Origin: Pandoraea communis
GTDB lineage: Bacteria; Pseudomonadota; Gammaproteobacteria; Burkholderiales; Burkholderiaceae
Direction: 5' to 3'
Assembly (NCBI RefSeq): GCF_902459745.1
Contig: NZ_CABPSJ010000001.1
Span: 930,001-994,000 of the forward strand
Length of the DNA: 64,000 nt
Position 1 is the first letter of the stretch; every line of letters starts with the position of its first letter. Position numbers and translations under genes: made by a program. Below the pieces are notes generated by a model, which saw only the letters and a program-made list of their open reading frames with translations, had not been told where the DNA came from and ran no database searches. This document shows, piece after piece, positions 54,501-61,982 of this stretch.

Positions 54501-57431
54501 GCACGCGATCACCTGCGCAAGGGTGCCCGCGCACAGTACTTCGCCACCGCCTTCGCCGCCTTCCGGCCCGAGGTCGATGATCCAGTCGGCGGCACGCACC
54601 ACGTCGAGGTTGTGTTCGATGACGAGCAGCGAGTTACCGCCATCGAGCAACTTGCCGAACGCCCGCATGAGCTTGGCGATGTCGTCGAAGTGCAGCCCCG
54701 TCGTCGGCTCGTCGAAGATGAAAAGACGACCGCGATGCGCGACCTTCTGTCCGCTCGCGGTCTTCTTCTGCGCAGCTTCCGCGAGGAAGCCCGCCAGTTT
54801 CAGACGCTGCGCTTCGCCGCCCGAGAGAGTCGGCACGGGCTGCCCCAGCTTCACGTATTCGAGACCGACGTCCACGATCGGCTGAAGCACCCGCAGCACA
54901 TCGCGATCCGACGAAAACAGCTTGACGGCCTCATTGACCGTCAGCTCGAGTACGTCCGACACGCTCAGTTCGCGTATCGCCTCGCCCGGCACGGCGCGTC
55001 GAATCTTCACGTCGAGCACTTCGGCGCGATAACGCTTGCCGTCGCAGTCCGGGCAACGCAGATAGACGTCGCTCAGGAACTGCATCTCCACGTGCTCGAA
55101 GCCCGAGCCGCCGCACGTCGGGCAGCGTCCGTTGCCGGAGTTGAAGCTGAAGGTGCTCGCGGAGTAGCCGCGTTGCAGCGCCACCGGCTCGGCCGCGAAC
55201 AGTTTGCGAATCTCGTCGAAGGCGCCCACGTAGCTTGCCGGGTTCGAGCGCGCCGTCTTGCCGATGGGCGACTGATCGACGAACACCACACCCGACAGTT
55301 GTTCGGCACCGAGGAGTTCGTCGTGTGCGCCCGGCGCTTCGGTCGGGTTGCCAAAGTGACGCGCCAATGCCGGATTGAGCACGTCTTGCACCAGCGTCGA
55401 CTTGCCCGAGCCCGAGACACCGGTCACACACACGAGGCGGCCGAGCGGAATCTCGACGTCGACATGCTTGAGGTTGTGCTCGCGAGCCCCGCTCAACGTC
55501 AGACGCGGTGTGCCGGCATCGACCGGACGCGCCCGCCAGTTCGACGCATTCGCCACATGCTTTCGTCCACCCAGATAGTTGCCGGTCAGCGTGTCGGCGT
55601 GACGTACTTCCTCGGGCGTGCCATCGAAGACGATCTGACCGCCACGTTCGCCCGGCCCCGGTCCCATGTCGATCACGCGGTCGGCCGCGAGCATCACCGC
55701 CGGGTCGTGTTCGACCACCACGAGCGTATTGCCCGCGTCGCGCAGACGATGCATCGCGGCGACGATACGGTCCATGTCGCGTGGATGCAGGCCGATACTC
55801 GGCTCGTCCAGCACGAAGAGCGTGTTGACGAGCGACGTGCCAAGCGCCGTCGTGAGGTTGATACGTTGCACTTCGCCCCCCGAGAGCGTACGGCTCTGGC
55901 GGTCGAGCGTGAGGTAGCCGATGCCGACGTCGCACAGATACTTCAGACGCGTGCCGACTTCCTCCTGCAACAGCTTGAGGGCATCGTCGAGCAGGCTCGA
56001 CGGCAAGGTAAGCGAATCGAAGAACTGACGCACACGCGAAATCGGCATGAGCATCAGGTCGTGCATGGTGAGGCCCGGCAGCGCTTCGAGTTGCTCGCGC
56101 GACCACGACACCCCGCGCGGCATGAAGCGCTGGGCGGGCGGCAGCACGGCGTCGGCGTTCTCTTTCGAGCCGAGGCGCCACAGCAGGCCTTCCGTCTTCA
56201 GGCGAGCGCCGCCGCAAGTCTCGCAGGTCGTGTAGCTGCGGTACTTCGAGAGCAGCACGCGGATGTGCATCTTGTACGCTTTCGACTCGAGATACCCGAA
56301 GAAGCGGCGAATGCCGTACCACTGCTTGTTCCACTCGCCTTTCCAGTCGGCATCGCCTTCGATGACCCACTCGCGATGCTCGGGCGAGAGCTTCGACCAC
56401 GGCGTATCGCGCGGAATGCCGGCACGGCCGGCGTACTCGAGCAGGTCGTCCTGAATCTCTTTCCAGGCGGGTGTCTGGATGGTCTTGATCGCACCGCCCC
56501 GTAGCGTCTTGCGCTCGTCGGGGATCACCAGACCGAGGTCGACGCCGATCACGCGGCCGAAACCGCGACAGGCCTCGCACGCGCCGTAGGCGGAATTGAA
56601 CGAGAAGAGCGCCGGTTGCGGGTCGGCGTAGTGCAGGTCGCTGTCGGGGCAATGCAAATCCTGCGAGTAGCGCCAGATATCGGGCTCGCCATCGTCGGCC
56701 AGCACGTAGACGTTCACCCGCGCGCGACCGCGCTTGAGCGACGACTCGATGGCTTCCATCGCGCGCACTTTTTCGGTGTTCTGCAAGCGGAACCGGTCGG
56801 CAACGACATCGAGTACCTTTCGGGTGCCGTCGGCCGTTGCGACTTCCCGCTCGGCCTGCACCCGCGTGTAGCCCGACGCCGACAGCCATTGCTCGACTTC
56901 ATCCGCCGTAACGCTGCCCGGCAATTCGACCGGGAACGTGACAACCAGACGCGGATCGCCTTGGGCAGTGCGGGCCATCAAGTCGGCGTAGATCGTCTCA
57001 GGCGTGTCGTGACGCACGGGTTGCGCCGTCTCGCGATCGAACAGCGCCGCCGCGCGGGCGAACAACAGCTTGAGGTGATCGTTGAGTTCGGTCATCGTGC
57101 CGACCGTCGAGCGCGAACTGCGCACGGGGTTGGTCTGATCGATGGCGATGGCCGGCGGAACGCCTTCCACATGGTCGACCTGCGGACGATCCATGCGGTC
57201 GAGGAACTGGCGCGCGTAAGCACTGAAGGTTTCGACGTAGCGACGCTGGCCCTCGGCAAACAGCGTGTCGAAGACGAGACTCGACTTGCCGGAACCGGAC
57301 GGACCGGTCACGACCGTCATCTCACCGGTCTGGAGATCGACGTCGAGGTTCTTGAGGTTGTGCTGGCGGGCGCCACGAATGCGAATGGCGTGGTTTGCCG
57401 ATGGGTCGGGTTTCGGGGATGACTTGTCCAC
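51501..57431 (-). CDS. uvrA: Double-length UvrA: two UvrA units fused in tandem, four ABC ATPase modules
   Basis: 1976 residues, about twice the usual 940. Walker A motifs lie near 43-51 (GPSGSGKSS), 677, 1064 and 1615 (each GVSGSGKST). Four LSGGE signatures lie near 515, 869, 1447 and 1835. An Ala/Pro-rich linker at about 1008-1045 joins the halves. In the first zinc module of the N-terminal half CxxC is CPDS, so one ligand is lost; the C-terminal half keeps CPVC and CSTC. The C-terminal zinc fingers of both halves are complete. It should act as a pre-formed UvrA dimer in nucleotide excision repair. Such fusions occur in Burkholderiales, usually beside a normal uvrA elsewhere. A LexA box lies upstream. 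Confidence 0.93.
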   Translation of the reverse strand: MDKSSPKPDPSANHAIRIRGARQHNLKNLDVDLQTGEMTVVTGPSGSGKSSLVFDTLFAEGQRRYVETFSAYARQFLDRMDRPQVDHVEGVPPAIAIDQTNPVRSSRSTVGTMTELNDHLKLLFARAAALFDRETAQPVRHDTPETIYADLMARTAQGDPRLVVTFPVELPGSVTADEVEQWLSASGYTRVQAEREVATADGTRKVLDVVADRFRLQNTEKVRAMEAIESSLKRGRARVNVYVLADDGEPDIWRYSQDLHCPDSDLHYADPQPALFSFNSAYGACEACRGFGRVIGVDLGLVIPDERKTLRGGAIKTIQTPAWKEIQDDLLEYAGRAGIPRDTPWSKLSPEHREWVIEGDADWKGEWNKQWYGIRRFFGYLESKAYKMHIRVLLSKYRSYTTCETCGGARLKTEGLLWRLGSKENADAVLPPAQRFMPRGVSWSREQLEALPGLTMHDLMLMPISRVRQFFDSLTLPSSLLDDALKLLQEEVGTRLKYLCDVGIGYLTLDRQSRTLSGGEVQRINLTTALGTSLVNTLFVLDEPSIGLHPRDMDRIVAAMHRLRDAGNTLVVVEHDPAVMLAADRVIDMGPGPGERGGQIVFDGTPEEVRHADTLTGNYLGGRKHVANASNWRARPVDAGTPRLTLSGAREHNLKHVDVEIPLGRLVCVTGVSGSGKSTLVQDVLNPALARHFGNPTEAPGAHDELLGAEQLSGVVFVDQSPIGKTARSNPASYVGAFDEIRKLFAAEPVALQRGYSASTFSFNSGNGRCPTCGGSGFEHVEMQFLSDVYLRCPDCDGKRYRAEVLDVKIRRAVPGEAIRELSVSDVLELTVNEAVKLFSSDRDVLRVLQPIVDVGLEYVKLGQPVPTLSGGEAQRLKLAGFLAEAAQKKTASGQKVAHRGRLFIFDEPTTGLHFDDIAKLMRAFGKLLDGGNSLLVIEHNLDVVRAADWIIDLGPEGGEGGGEVLCAGTLAQVIACEGSHTGRALADYERTVVAPGQAVAAARPAGDPGMPLQTALRAARAHRKPAGGDDIRIVNAREHNLKSLDVAIPRGKFSVITGVSGSGKSTLAFDILFNEGQRRYLESLNAYARSIVQPAGRPEVDAVYGIPPTVAIEQRLSRGGRKSTVATTTEVWHFLRLLYVKLGIQHCIHDGAPVTAQSPDSIVAQLMRDRRGQHVGLLAPLVVGRKGIYTDLAKWAKARGHSHLRVDGVFLPVDPWPKLDRFREHTIELPVGDVVIAPENEGLLRTLLAAALELGKGVMHLLAPLDGLGDTMSNEQPGEGVGEIEVFSVKRACPVCGTSYPDLDPRMFSFNSKHGWCSTCVGTGLALTREQREAFDDTVLNQDNRGREHSLPSQEQEPEDVGDQPCPDCHGARLNTVARAVTFDEHAISDVAQWTVSDVRAWIQQLELHGRDASIARDLISEIQGRLEFLEEVGLGYLTLDRAAPTLSGGESQRIRLAAQLGSNLQGVCYVLDEPTIGLHPRDNGILLGALRKLGDQGNTLVVVEHDEDTIRRADHIIDIGPGAGKRGGTLVAQGSVADLAAHPESLTGKFLAHPLQHPLEPRREVRASAKGVEAVPPNWLAVHGATLHNLKHVTASLPLSRLTAITGVSGSGKSTLARDVLMTNLLDAVGRSVLSSPAERRARKGTVRHAVKADGKPRAKSAVSAEPRRPVVHAWHGCESVTGWEAIDRVLEVDQTPIGKTPRSCPATYIGFWDTIRRLFADTLEARARGYSASRFSFNTGDGRCPACEGQGVRTIGMSFLADVKVLCDVCHGQRFNAETLAVTWRGKSIGDVLTMEVDEAVEFFASMTSIAHPLQLMKDVGLGYLTLGQPSPTLSGGEAQRIKLVTELTKVRDDITRRGQKPPHTLYVLDEPTVGLHMADVARLINVLHRLVNGGHTVVVIEHNLDVIAEADWIVDMGPEGGKNGGTVVAAMSPDALTKVAASHTGVALKPVLAQTAASGVSTTKSEEAATAK

Positions 57432-57587
57432 TTGGTATCAGGGCCGCTTGATTGACAATGAACAGCGTGAAGATAAACAGCGTGACATCTGACAGCGCGC
57501 ATGCGCGCCTCGGGGGAACTACTGTATCAGGCCGATAAGACAGTCGCTGGCAGCATCCTGCGCTTCGCCCGGCACGCTGCGATTGTA

Positions 57588-57603
57588 CTGTATATTTGTA
57601 CAG
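57588..57603. promoter_or_regulatory. LexA (SOS) box upstream of uvrA
   Basis: CTGTATATTTGTACAG fits CTG-N10-CAG with the AT-rich core of the classic gamma/beta-proteobacterial LexA site. It is 157 bp upstream of the uvrA start and overlaps a TACAAT -10-like sequence on the minus strand. It implies DNA-damage induction of uvrA. The peptidase gene on the other side starts 105 bp away and could also be affected. Confidence 0.82.
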
Positions 57604-57707
57604 CATAATCGATTCCCCCCATTACCGGTGTTCCTAATTCGAACGCCCGGGATTGCCCCCGCATCGATGGAGTAGCATGGCGGCTTCCGGGCTCTCTTTC
57701 GCACGCC

Positions 57708-59357
57708 ATGGGTGCAATCCTTGCCGCACGCAGTGCCATCCTGCACGCCGCCACACACATCCCGCCGGGTCGAACGCCGGGGAATGCGCGCCTTCGCGCC
57801 GGCTTCCTCGCATGCCTCATGCCGCTCACCATGCTCGCCGCCTGCGCGAGCGCGCCGCATGCTCCCCCGGCATCGTCGCCGCCGACGGCAACCGCGACGC
57901 TCACCCGCTACAACGTCGACCGTTTCCCCATCGAGCATTACGATCAGGACGTCGATCACTGGATTCGGCCCGACGCCCCCGGCTACGATCAGCCGCTGCT
58001 TTCCGCGCAGGCACAAAGCCGGCGCTTCGACATCTTCCGTGCGCGCTACTTCGGCACCGCACCGCGCGACCCGTCGCCGTGGAACGGCGCATGGCTCTCG
58101 ACATCGCTGCTCAATGCCGCCGGTGCGCAGCAGATCGCCGACTCGCAGGGCCGCCGCGTGAGACGTTTCGACAACAGTGCCCCCGGCGTGCGCACGACCT
58201 ACGGTGAGAACTTCCAGCCGCACACCGCAGCGTGGAATCGTGCGATCGAAGCGAACATGGCGCTGGCACAACTCACTGCCGATCACGCGGATTGGCAATA
58301 CGATCCGCGCCAGCGCGGCATCACGGTCGACAACGCGCTGGTGCGCCAACTGCCGACCAACGATCCGGCGTTCTACGATTTCCGTCAGGCCGGCGAGGGC
58401 TATCCGTTCGACGCGCTGCAAGACTCGGCACTGCGGCCCGGCACGCCGGTGTACGCGCTCGCCCGCAGCGCCGATGGCGCGTGGCTGCTCGTCTATTCAC
58501 CCGATCTGATCGGCTGGGTGGATGCCCGCACGGTGGCGTCGGTTGACGAGCGTTTCGTCGCGACCTGGCGCGACGCCGCAATGCGCAACCTCGGCGCCAT
58601 CGTGCGCGCCGACGCAGCACTTGCCGACACATCGTCCGGCACCACACCCCCTGTCTACCGGACCTTTGCGCCGATCGGCACCGTGCTGCCGCTCATGTCG
58701 TTGCGCGACGGGCGGCAGGCGGCGATGTTCCCCGTGGCCGACATCCATCGGCGGGCGCAGATTCGCACCGCCGTGCTCGACACGTCGGCCATCGTGCCGA
58801 TGCCGTGGACGCTCACCCCCCGTCATATGGCGCAGGTAATGAAACAACAGATCGGGCGTCCTTACGGCTGGGGCAACACGCTGTTCTACAACGACTGCTC
58901 CGCCGAAACGCGCAGTCTTTTCGCCCCCTTCGGCGTGTGGCTTCCCCGCCATTCGTCGGATCAGTTACGCGCGGGGAAACGCACCGATCTGCGCGCGGCG
59001 GATATCGATACGCGACTGCGCACGCTGACCGAGCGCGGCCGTGCGCTGATGACGCTGATTCATATCAACGGACACATCATGTTGTATTTGGGCAGTGTCC
59101 AGCGCGACGGCGCAAGCGTGCCGATGACTTATCAGAACGTGTGGGGGCTGTCGCCGGCGGATAACAGCCGGCGCGACGTCATCGGCGGCTCGGTGATCCT
59201 GCCGCTGCTGAAGACCTATCCGGAAGATCCGGGGGCGCGCTCGCTTGCGGGCAAGTCGTTGTTCGAGATCAGTGTGATCGGCGGCGACATTCCCGAGGCG
59301 GGCGCAGACGCGCCACACGCACCGGGCGTCGATTCGCCGGAAGAGATGCCGCAATAA
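57708..59357 (+). CDS. SH3 and NlpC/P60 (C40) peptidoglycan peptidase lipoprotein
   Basis: 549 residues. A lipobox, MLAAC, puts the lipid-bearing Cys at about residue 45. An N-terminal stabilising domain and two SH3-like domains (ALRPGTPVYALARSADGAWL in the first) precede the C40 domain. Catalytic Cys lies in FYNDCSAETRSLF after GRPYGWGN, and His in HINGHIMLYLG. It is similar to YkfC-type gamma-D-glutamyl-diamino acid endopeptidases that cut peptidoglycan stem peptides. The leader is long, so a start nearer residue 30 is possible. Confidence 0.85.
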   Translation: MGAILAARSAILHAATHIPPGRTPGNARLRAGFLACLMPLTMLAACASAPHAPPASSPPTATATLTRYNVDRFPIEHYDQDVDHWIRPDAPGYDQPLLSAQAQSRRFDIFRARYFGTAPRDPSPWNGAWLSTSLLNAAGAQQIADSQGRRVRRFDNSAPGVRTTYGENFQPHTAAWNRAIEANMALAQLTADHADWQYDPRQRGITVDNALVRQLPTNDPAFYDFRQAGEGYPFDALQDSALRPGTPVYALARSADGAWLLVYSPDLIGWVDARTVASVDERFVATWRDAAMRNLGAIVRADAALADTSSGTTPPVYRTFAPIGTVLPLMSLRDGRQAAMFPVADIHRRAQIRTAVLDTSAIVPMPWTLTPRHMAQVMKQQIGRPYGWGNTLFYNDCSAETRSLFAPFGVWLPRHSSDQLRAGKRTDLRAADIDTRLRTLTERGRALMTLIHINGHIMLYLGSVQRDGASVPMTYQNVWGLSPADNSRRDVIGGSVILPLLKTYPEDPGARSLAGKSLFEISVIGGDIPEAGADAPHAPGVDSPEEMPQ

Positions 59358-59380
59358 GCGCAACGCCGCCGGCCCGCAAC

Positions 59381-60613
59381 TCAGAACCTCAGCGCGCTGA
59401 AGGGCGCGGGGTCGACGACCGGCGTCTCGCCCGTCATCATCTCGCCCACCAGGCGGCCCGTGACCGGCCCTAGCGTCAGACCGTGGTGTGCATGACCGAA
59501 CGCGAACCACAGTCCGCGATGAGAAGGCGCAGGGCCGATGATCGGCATCATGTCCGGCGTGCAGGGGCGTCGGCCGAGCCACGGCGCGGCGTCAACTCGC
59601 TCGCCGAGCGGGAACGTCTCACGCGCGAGGGGTTCGACGGCGGCCAGTTGCACCGGCGTGGGCCGCGTGTCGCGCAGGCCGAGTTCCACGCCTGTGGTGA
59701 GCCGGATGCCACGCGTCATCGGTGTGATGAGAAAACCGTGCTCGGCATCGAGCACCGGTTGATTGAGCCGGGCGCCCGGTTGTGCGCGGTAATGCATGTG
59801 ATAGCCGCGTTTGACCGCGAGCGGCAGACGGTAGCCCAGCGCCGCCGTCACCGTATCGGCCCACGGTCCGAGTGCGATGACAGCGCGTCGCGCTTCGATG
59901 TGCCCCTCCTGCGTCTGCACCGACCACTGCGGCTGCAAAGTCGTAGCGTCACCGTTGAACACGCGGCCGCCCAGCGACGCAAAGTGGCGTGCATACGCCG
60001 CCACCAACGCGCCCGGATCGCTCACGGAATCCGACGCCGTGTAACGTAGTCCACCCACGAGCGCGTGCGTGAGCGCGGGCTCGTCGTCACGCAGACGGGA
60101 GACGTCAAGCCGCTCGAACGGCACGCCGTACTCTTCGCGCCACCGCTCGGCATCGCGTTGGGCGGCATCCATCGCGGCAGCCGTGCGGAAGACCTTGACC
60201 CAACCGCCCTCACGCAACAGATCCTGCGCACCGGATGCCGCGATGAGTTCGCGATGCTCCGTCACGCAATGGGCGATGAGTGTGCTGTAGTGACGCGCGA
60301 TCTCCGCGTGCCGCTTCGGGGCAGAGTGGTACCAATAGCGCGCGAGAAAGGGCGCGATCGTGGCCATCGCCGAGGGGTGATATCGCACGTCCGTCGAACG
60401 ATTGCCCGCGTAGCGCAGCAGCGTGCCGAGGTCTCGCGGAAAGGCGTATGGATACACGCCCTCGCGCTGAATCAGCCCGGCGTTGCCGAACGAGGTTTCG
60501 CTGCCCGGCGGCTTGCGGTCGACGAGCGCCACCGACAGGCCGCGCCGCTGCAAATGCACGGCGACGGACACACCGACGATTCCGGCACCAAGCACTAGCG
60601 CGTCGAATCTCAT
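59381..60613 (-). CDS. dadA: DadA-like FAD-dependent D-amino acid dehydrogenase
   Basis: 410 residues, DAO superfamily. FAD-binding ALVLGAGIVGVSVAVHLQRR at the N terminus, TSFGNAGLIQREGVYPYAFP as in DadA, and GLWFAFGHAHHGLTLGPVTG at the C terminus. It oxidises D-amino acids to 2-keto acids via an imine at the inner membrane face. The ridA gene lies upstream on the same strand (99 bp gap), which fits because RidA hydrolyses the reactive imines such enzymes release. Confidence 0.88.
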   Translation of the reverse strand: MRFDALVLGAGIVGVSVAVHLQRRGLSVALVDRKPPGSETSFGNAGLIQREGVYPYAFPRDLGTLLRYAGNRSTDVRYHPSAMATIAPFLARYWYHSAPKRHAEIARHYSTLIAHCVTEHRELIAASGAQDLLREGGWVKVFRTAAAMDAAQRDAERWREEYGVPFERLDVSRLRDDEPALTHALVGGLRYTASDSVSDPGALVAAYARHFASLGGRVFNGDATTLQPQWSVQTQEGHIEARRAVIALGPWADTVTAALGYRLPLAVKRGYHMHYRAQPGARLNQPVLDAEHGFLITPMTRGIRLTTGVELGLRDTRPTPVQLAAVEPLARETFPLGERVDAAPWLGRRPCTPDMMPIIGPAPSHRGLWFAFGHAHHGLTLGPVTGRLVGEMMTGETPVVDPAPFSALRF

Positions 60614-60712
60614 GAGCGTTGCGTCAAACAGTCAGGGGAGCGGGGGGCGCAGCAAGGCTCACGCGCGATGCAAACGAGGTGCGCGGCGGTGAGCCTGGCT
60701 CGTGCAGTGCGA

Positions 60713-61066
60713 TTACGCCAGCGCGGTGACGGAGATTTCGACATCAAGACCGGCGCGCATGAGCGGCGACTGCACGCAGGCGCGCGTCGGTGCGTGGCCT
60801 TCGGGCACCCAGGCGTCCCACGCGGCGTTGAATTCGGCGAAGTGCTTGGCGTCGGACAGCCAGATGTTGGCGGTCAGCAGACGCGACTTGTTGACGCCGG
60901 CTTCGGCGAGCAAGGAATCGATACGGGTGAGGATTTCGGTGGTCTGCTGCGTGACCGGCACGTTGGTCGTGTCCGGCACCTGACCGGCCAGATACACCAC
61001 GCCGTTGGCGATCACGATCTGGCTCATGCGAGCGTTGGTATGCAGACGCTTGATTTCGTTCGACAT
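60713..61066 (-). CDS. RidA family enamine/imine deaminase
   Basis: 117 residues. VIANGVVYLAGQVPDTTNVP and the catalytic Arg in PTRACVQSPLM are present. RidA trimers hydrolyse 2-aminoacrylate-type imines. It is upstream of the dadA-like gene in the same direction, likely an operon protecting against imines from D-amino acid oxidation. Some residues (FNAAWDAWVPEGHAPTRACV) point to the Rid2/Rid3 side of the family, not RidA proper. Confidence 0.88.
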   Translation of the reverse strand: MSNEIKRLHTNARMSQIVIANGVVYLAGQVPDTTNVPVTQQTTEILTRIDSLLAEAGVNKSRLLTANIWLSDAKHFAEFNAAWDAWVPEGHAPTRACVQSPLMRAGLDVEISVTALA

Positions 61067-61166
61067 AGGGGGGCACCGTAAGAAGAAAACGGGCCGGGAG
61101 TCGGCCCGGGTGGCGCTATCTTATACGACGACGCCTACGACACCTGCGCGCCCCTTCATCCCCGGA

Positions 61167-61826
61167 TCACTGCCGAATCAACGCCATGGCGCAATCGAGC
61201 ACCGTGCGCTTGAGATCGGCCATGCCTTCGGGCGGCAGGAACGGGCCCATCATGTGGCGGTACGAAACCGTCTTGCTGATGGCGGACGTGAGCATGAAGA
61301 ACATCACGTCGGCGTCCGCCACGGGGCGCTTCTGCGCTTCGAGCCAATCGGCCACAAGCGGCACCATCACGTTGCGATACGGACGCACCAGCCGTTGCGT
61401 GAGAACGTCGAGCCGCTCGCCTTCTTCGGTCGCTGCGGTCGAGAAGAACATGCCGACGTCGGGATTCTCGAATACCGCATCCACGAACACGCGTACCGCC
61501 TGTTCGATACGCTCGGCCGGTCCCAGCGGTGAGTGCTGCAGCGCATCGGTCTGCTCGATGAGCGAGTGCGTAAGCGATGCGATCTGATCGACGACTGCGA
61601 CCCACAGCGCCTCCTTCGAGCCGAAGTGGTGCGAAATCAGCGCCGCGTCGACACCGGATGCCTCCGCGATCTGCCGCACGCTGCTCGCATAGAACCCTCG
61701 CTGCGCGAAGATGCGCCGGGCGTTGAGTAACAACGCGTCGGCACCATGCGTGCAATCGCACGTGGGGCGCCCACGTGCGCGTTTGCGGGGCGGAGCGGCT
61801 TGCGGGACGGCTTTGTTCGGAGTCAT
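61167..61826 (-). CDS. TetR family transcriptional regulator
   Basis: 219 residues from the ATG at 61826 (MTPNKAVPQAAPP). After a basic leader (RKRARGRPT) comes the TetR helix-turn-helix, SSVRQIAEASGVDAALISHH (about 53-72), and then a helical ligand-binding domain. It is divergent from the NADH dehydrogenase gene, with a dyad operator over that promoter, so it most likely represses ndh and itself. Confidence 0.9.
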   Translation of the reverse strand: MTPNKAVPQAAPPRKRARGRPTCDCTHGADALLLNARRIFAQRGFYASSVRQIAEASGVDAALISHHFGSKEALWVAVVDQIASLTHSLIEQTDALQHSPLGPAERIEQAVRVFVDAVFENPDVGMFFSTAATEEGERLDVLTQRLVRPYRNVMVPLVADWLEAQKRPVADADVMFFMLTSAISKTVSYRHMMGPFLPPEGMADLKRTVLDCAMALIRQ

Positions 61827-61911
61827 TGAGCGATGGGGTGTTCGAATTCGCAACAGCAATGCGCCAAGTCTACCCGACCCTAACGCACCTGCCTGCCCAG
61901 ACATTTGCTAT

Positions 61912-61941
61912 TTGACACGCCCGGGCCACGCTCGCTATTAT
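61912..61941 (+). promoter_or_regulatory. Sigma-70 promoter of the ndh gene
   Basis: TTGACA at 61912-61917 and TATTAT at 61936-61941 with an 18-bp spacer, about 42 bp before the ndh ATG. This is the clearest housekeeping promoter I could read in the window. Confidence 0.7.
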
Positions 61942-61947
61942 GCGCTT

Positions 61948-61965
61948 ATTCATCACTTGTTGAAT
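61948..61965. promoter_or_regulatory. TetR-type operator over the ndh transcription start
   Basis: ATTCATCACTTGTTGAAT, an 18-bp dyad with 14 symmetric positions (ATTCANCANNTGNTGAAT). It begins six bases after the -10 box, so bound repressor would cover the transcription start. Confidence 0.6.
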
Positions 61966-61982
61966 TTGACATTTTCCCCCAA

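Noticed and set aside
52650-56504. A 1284-codon open frame on the plus strand opposite uvrA
   Set aside because: It mirrors uvrA, has no domain pattern or start signal, and its Arg/His-rich composition is typical of the antisense of a high-GC gene.
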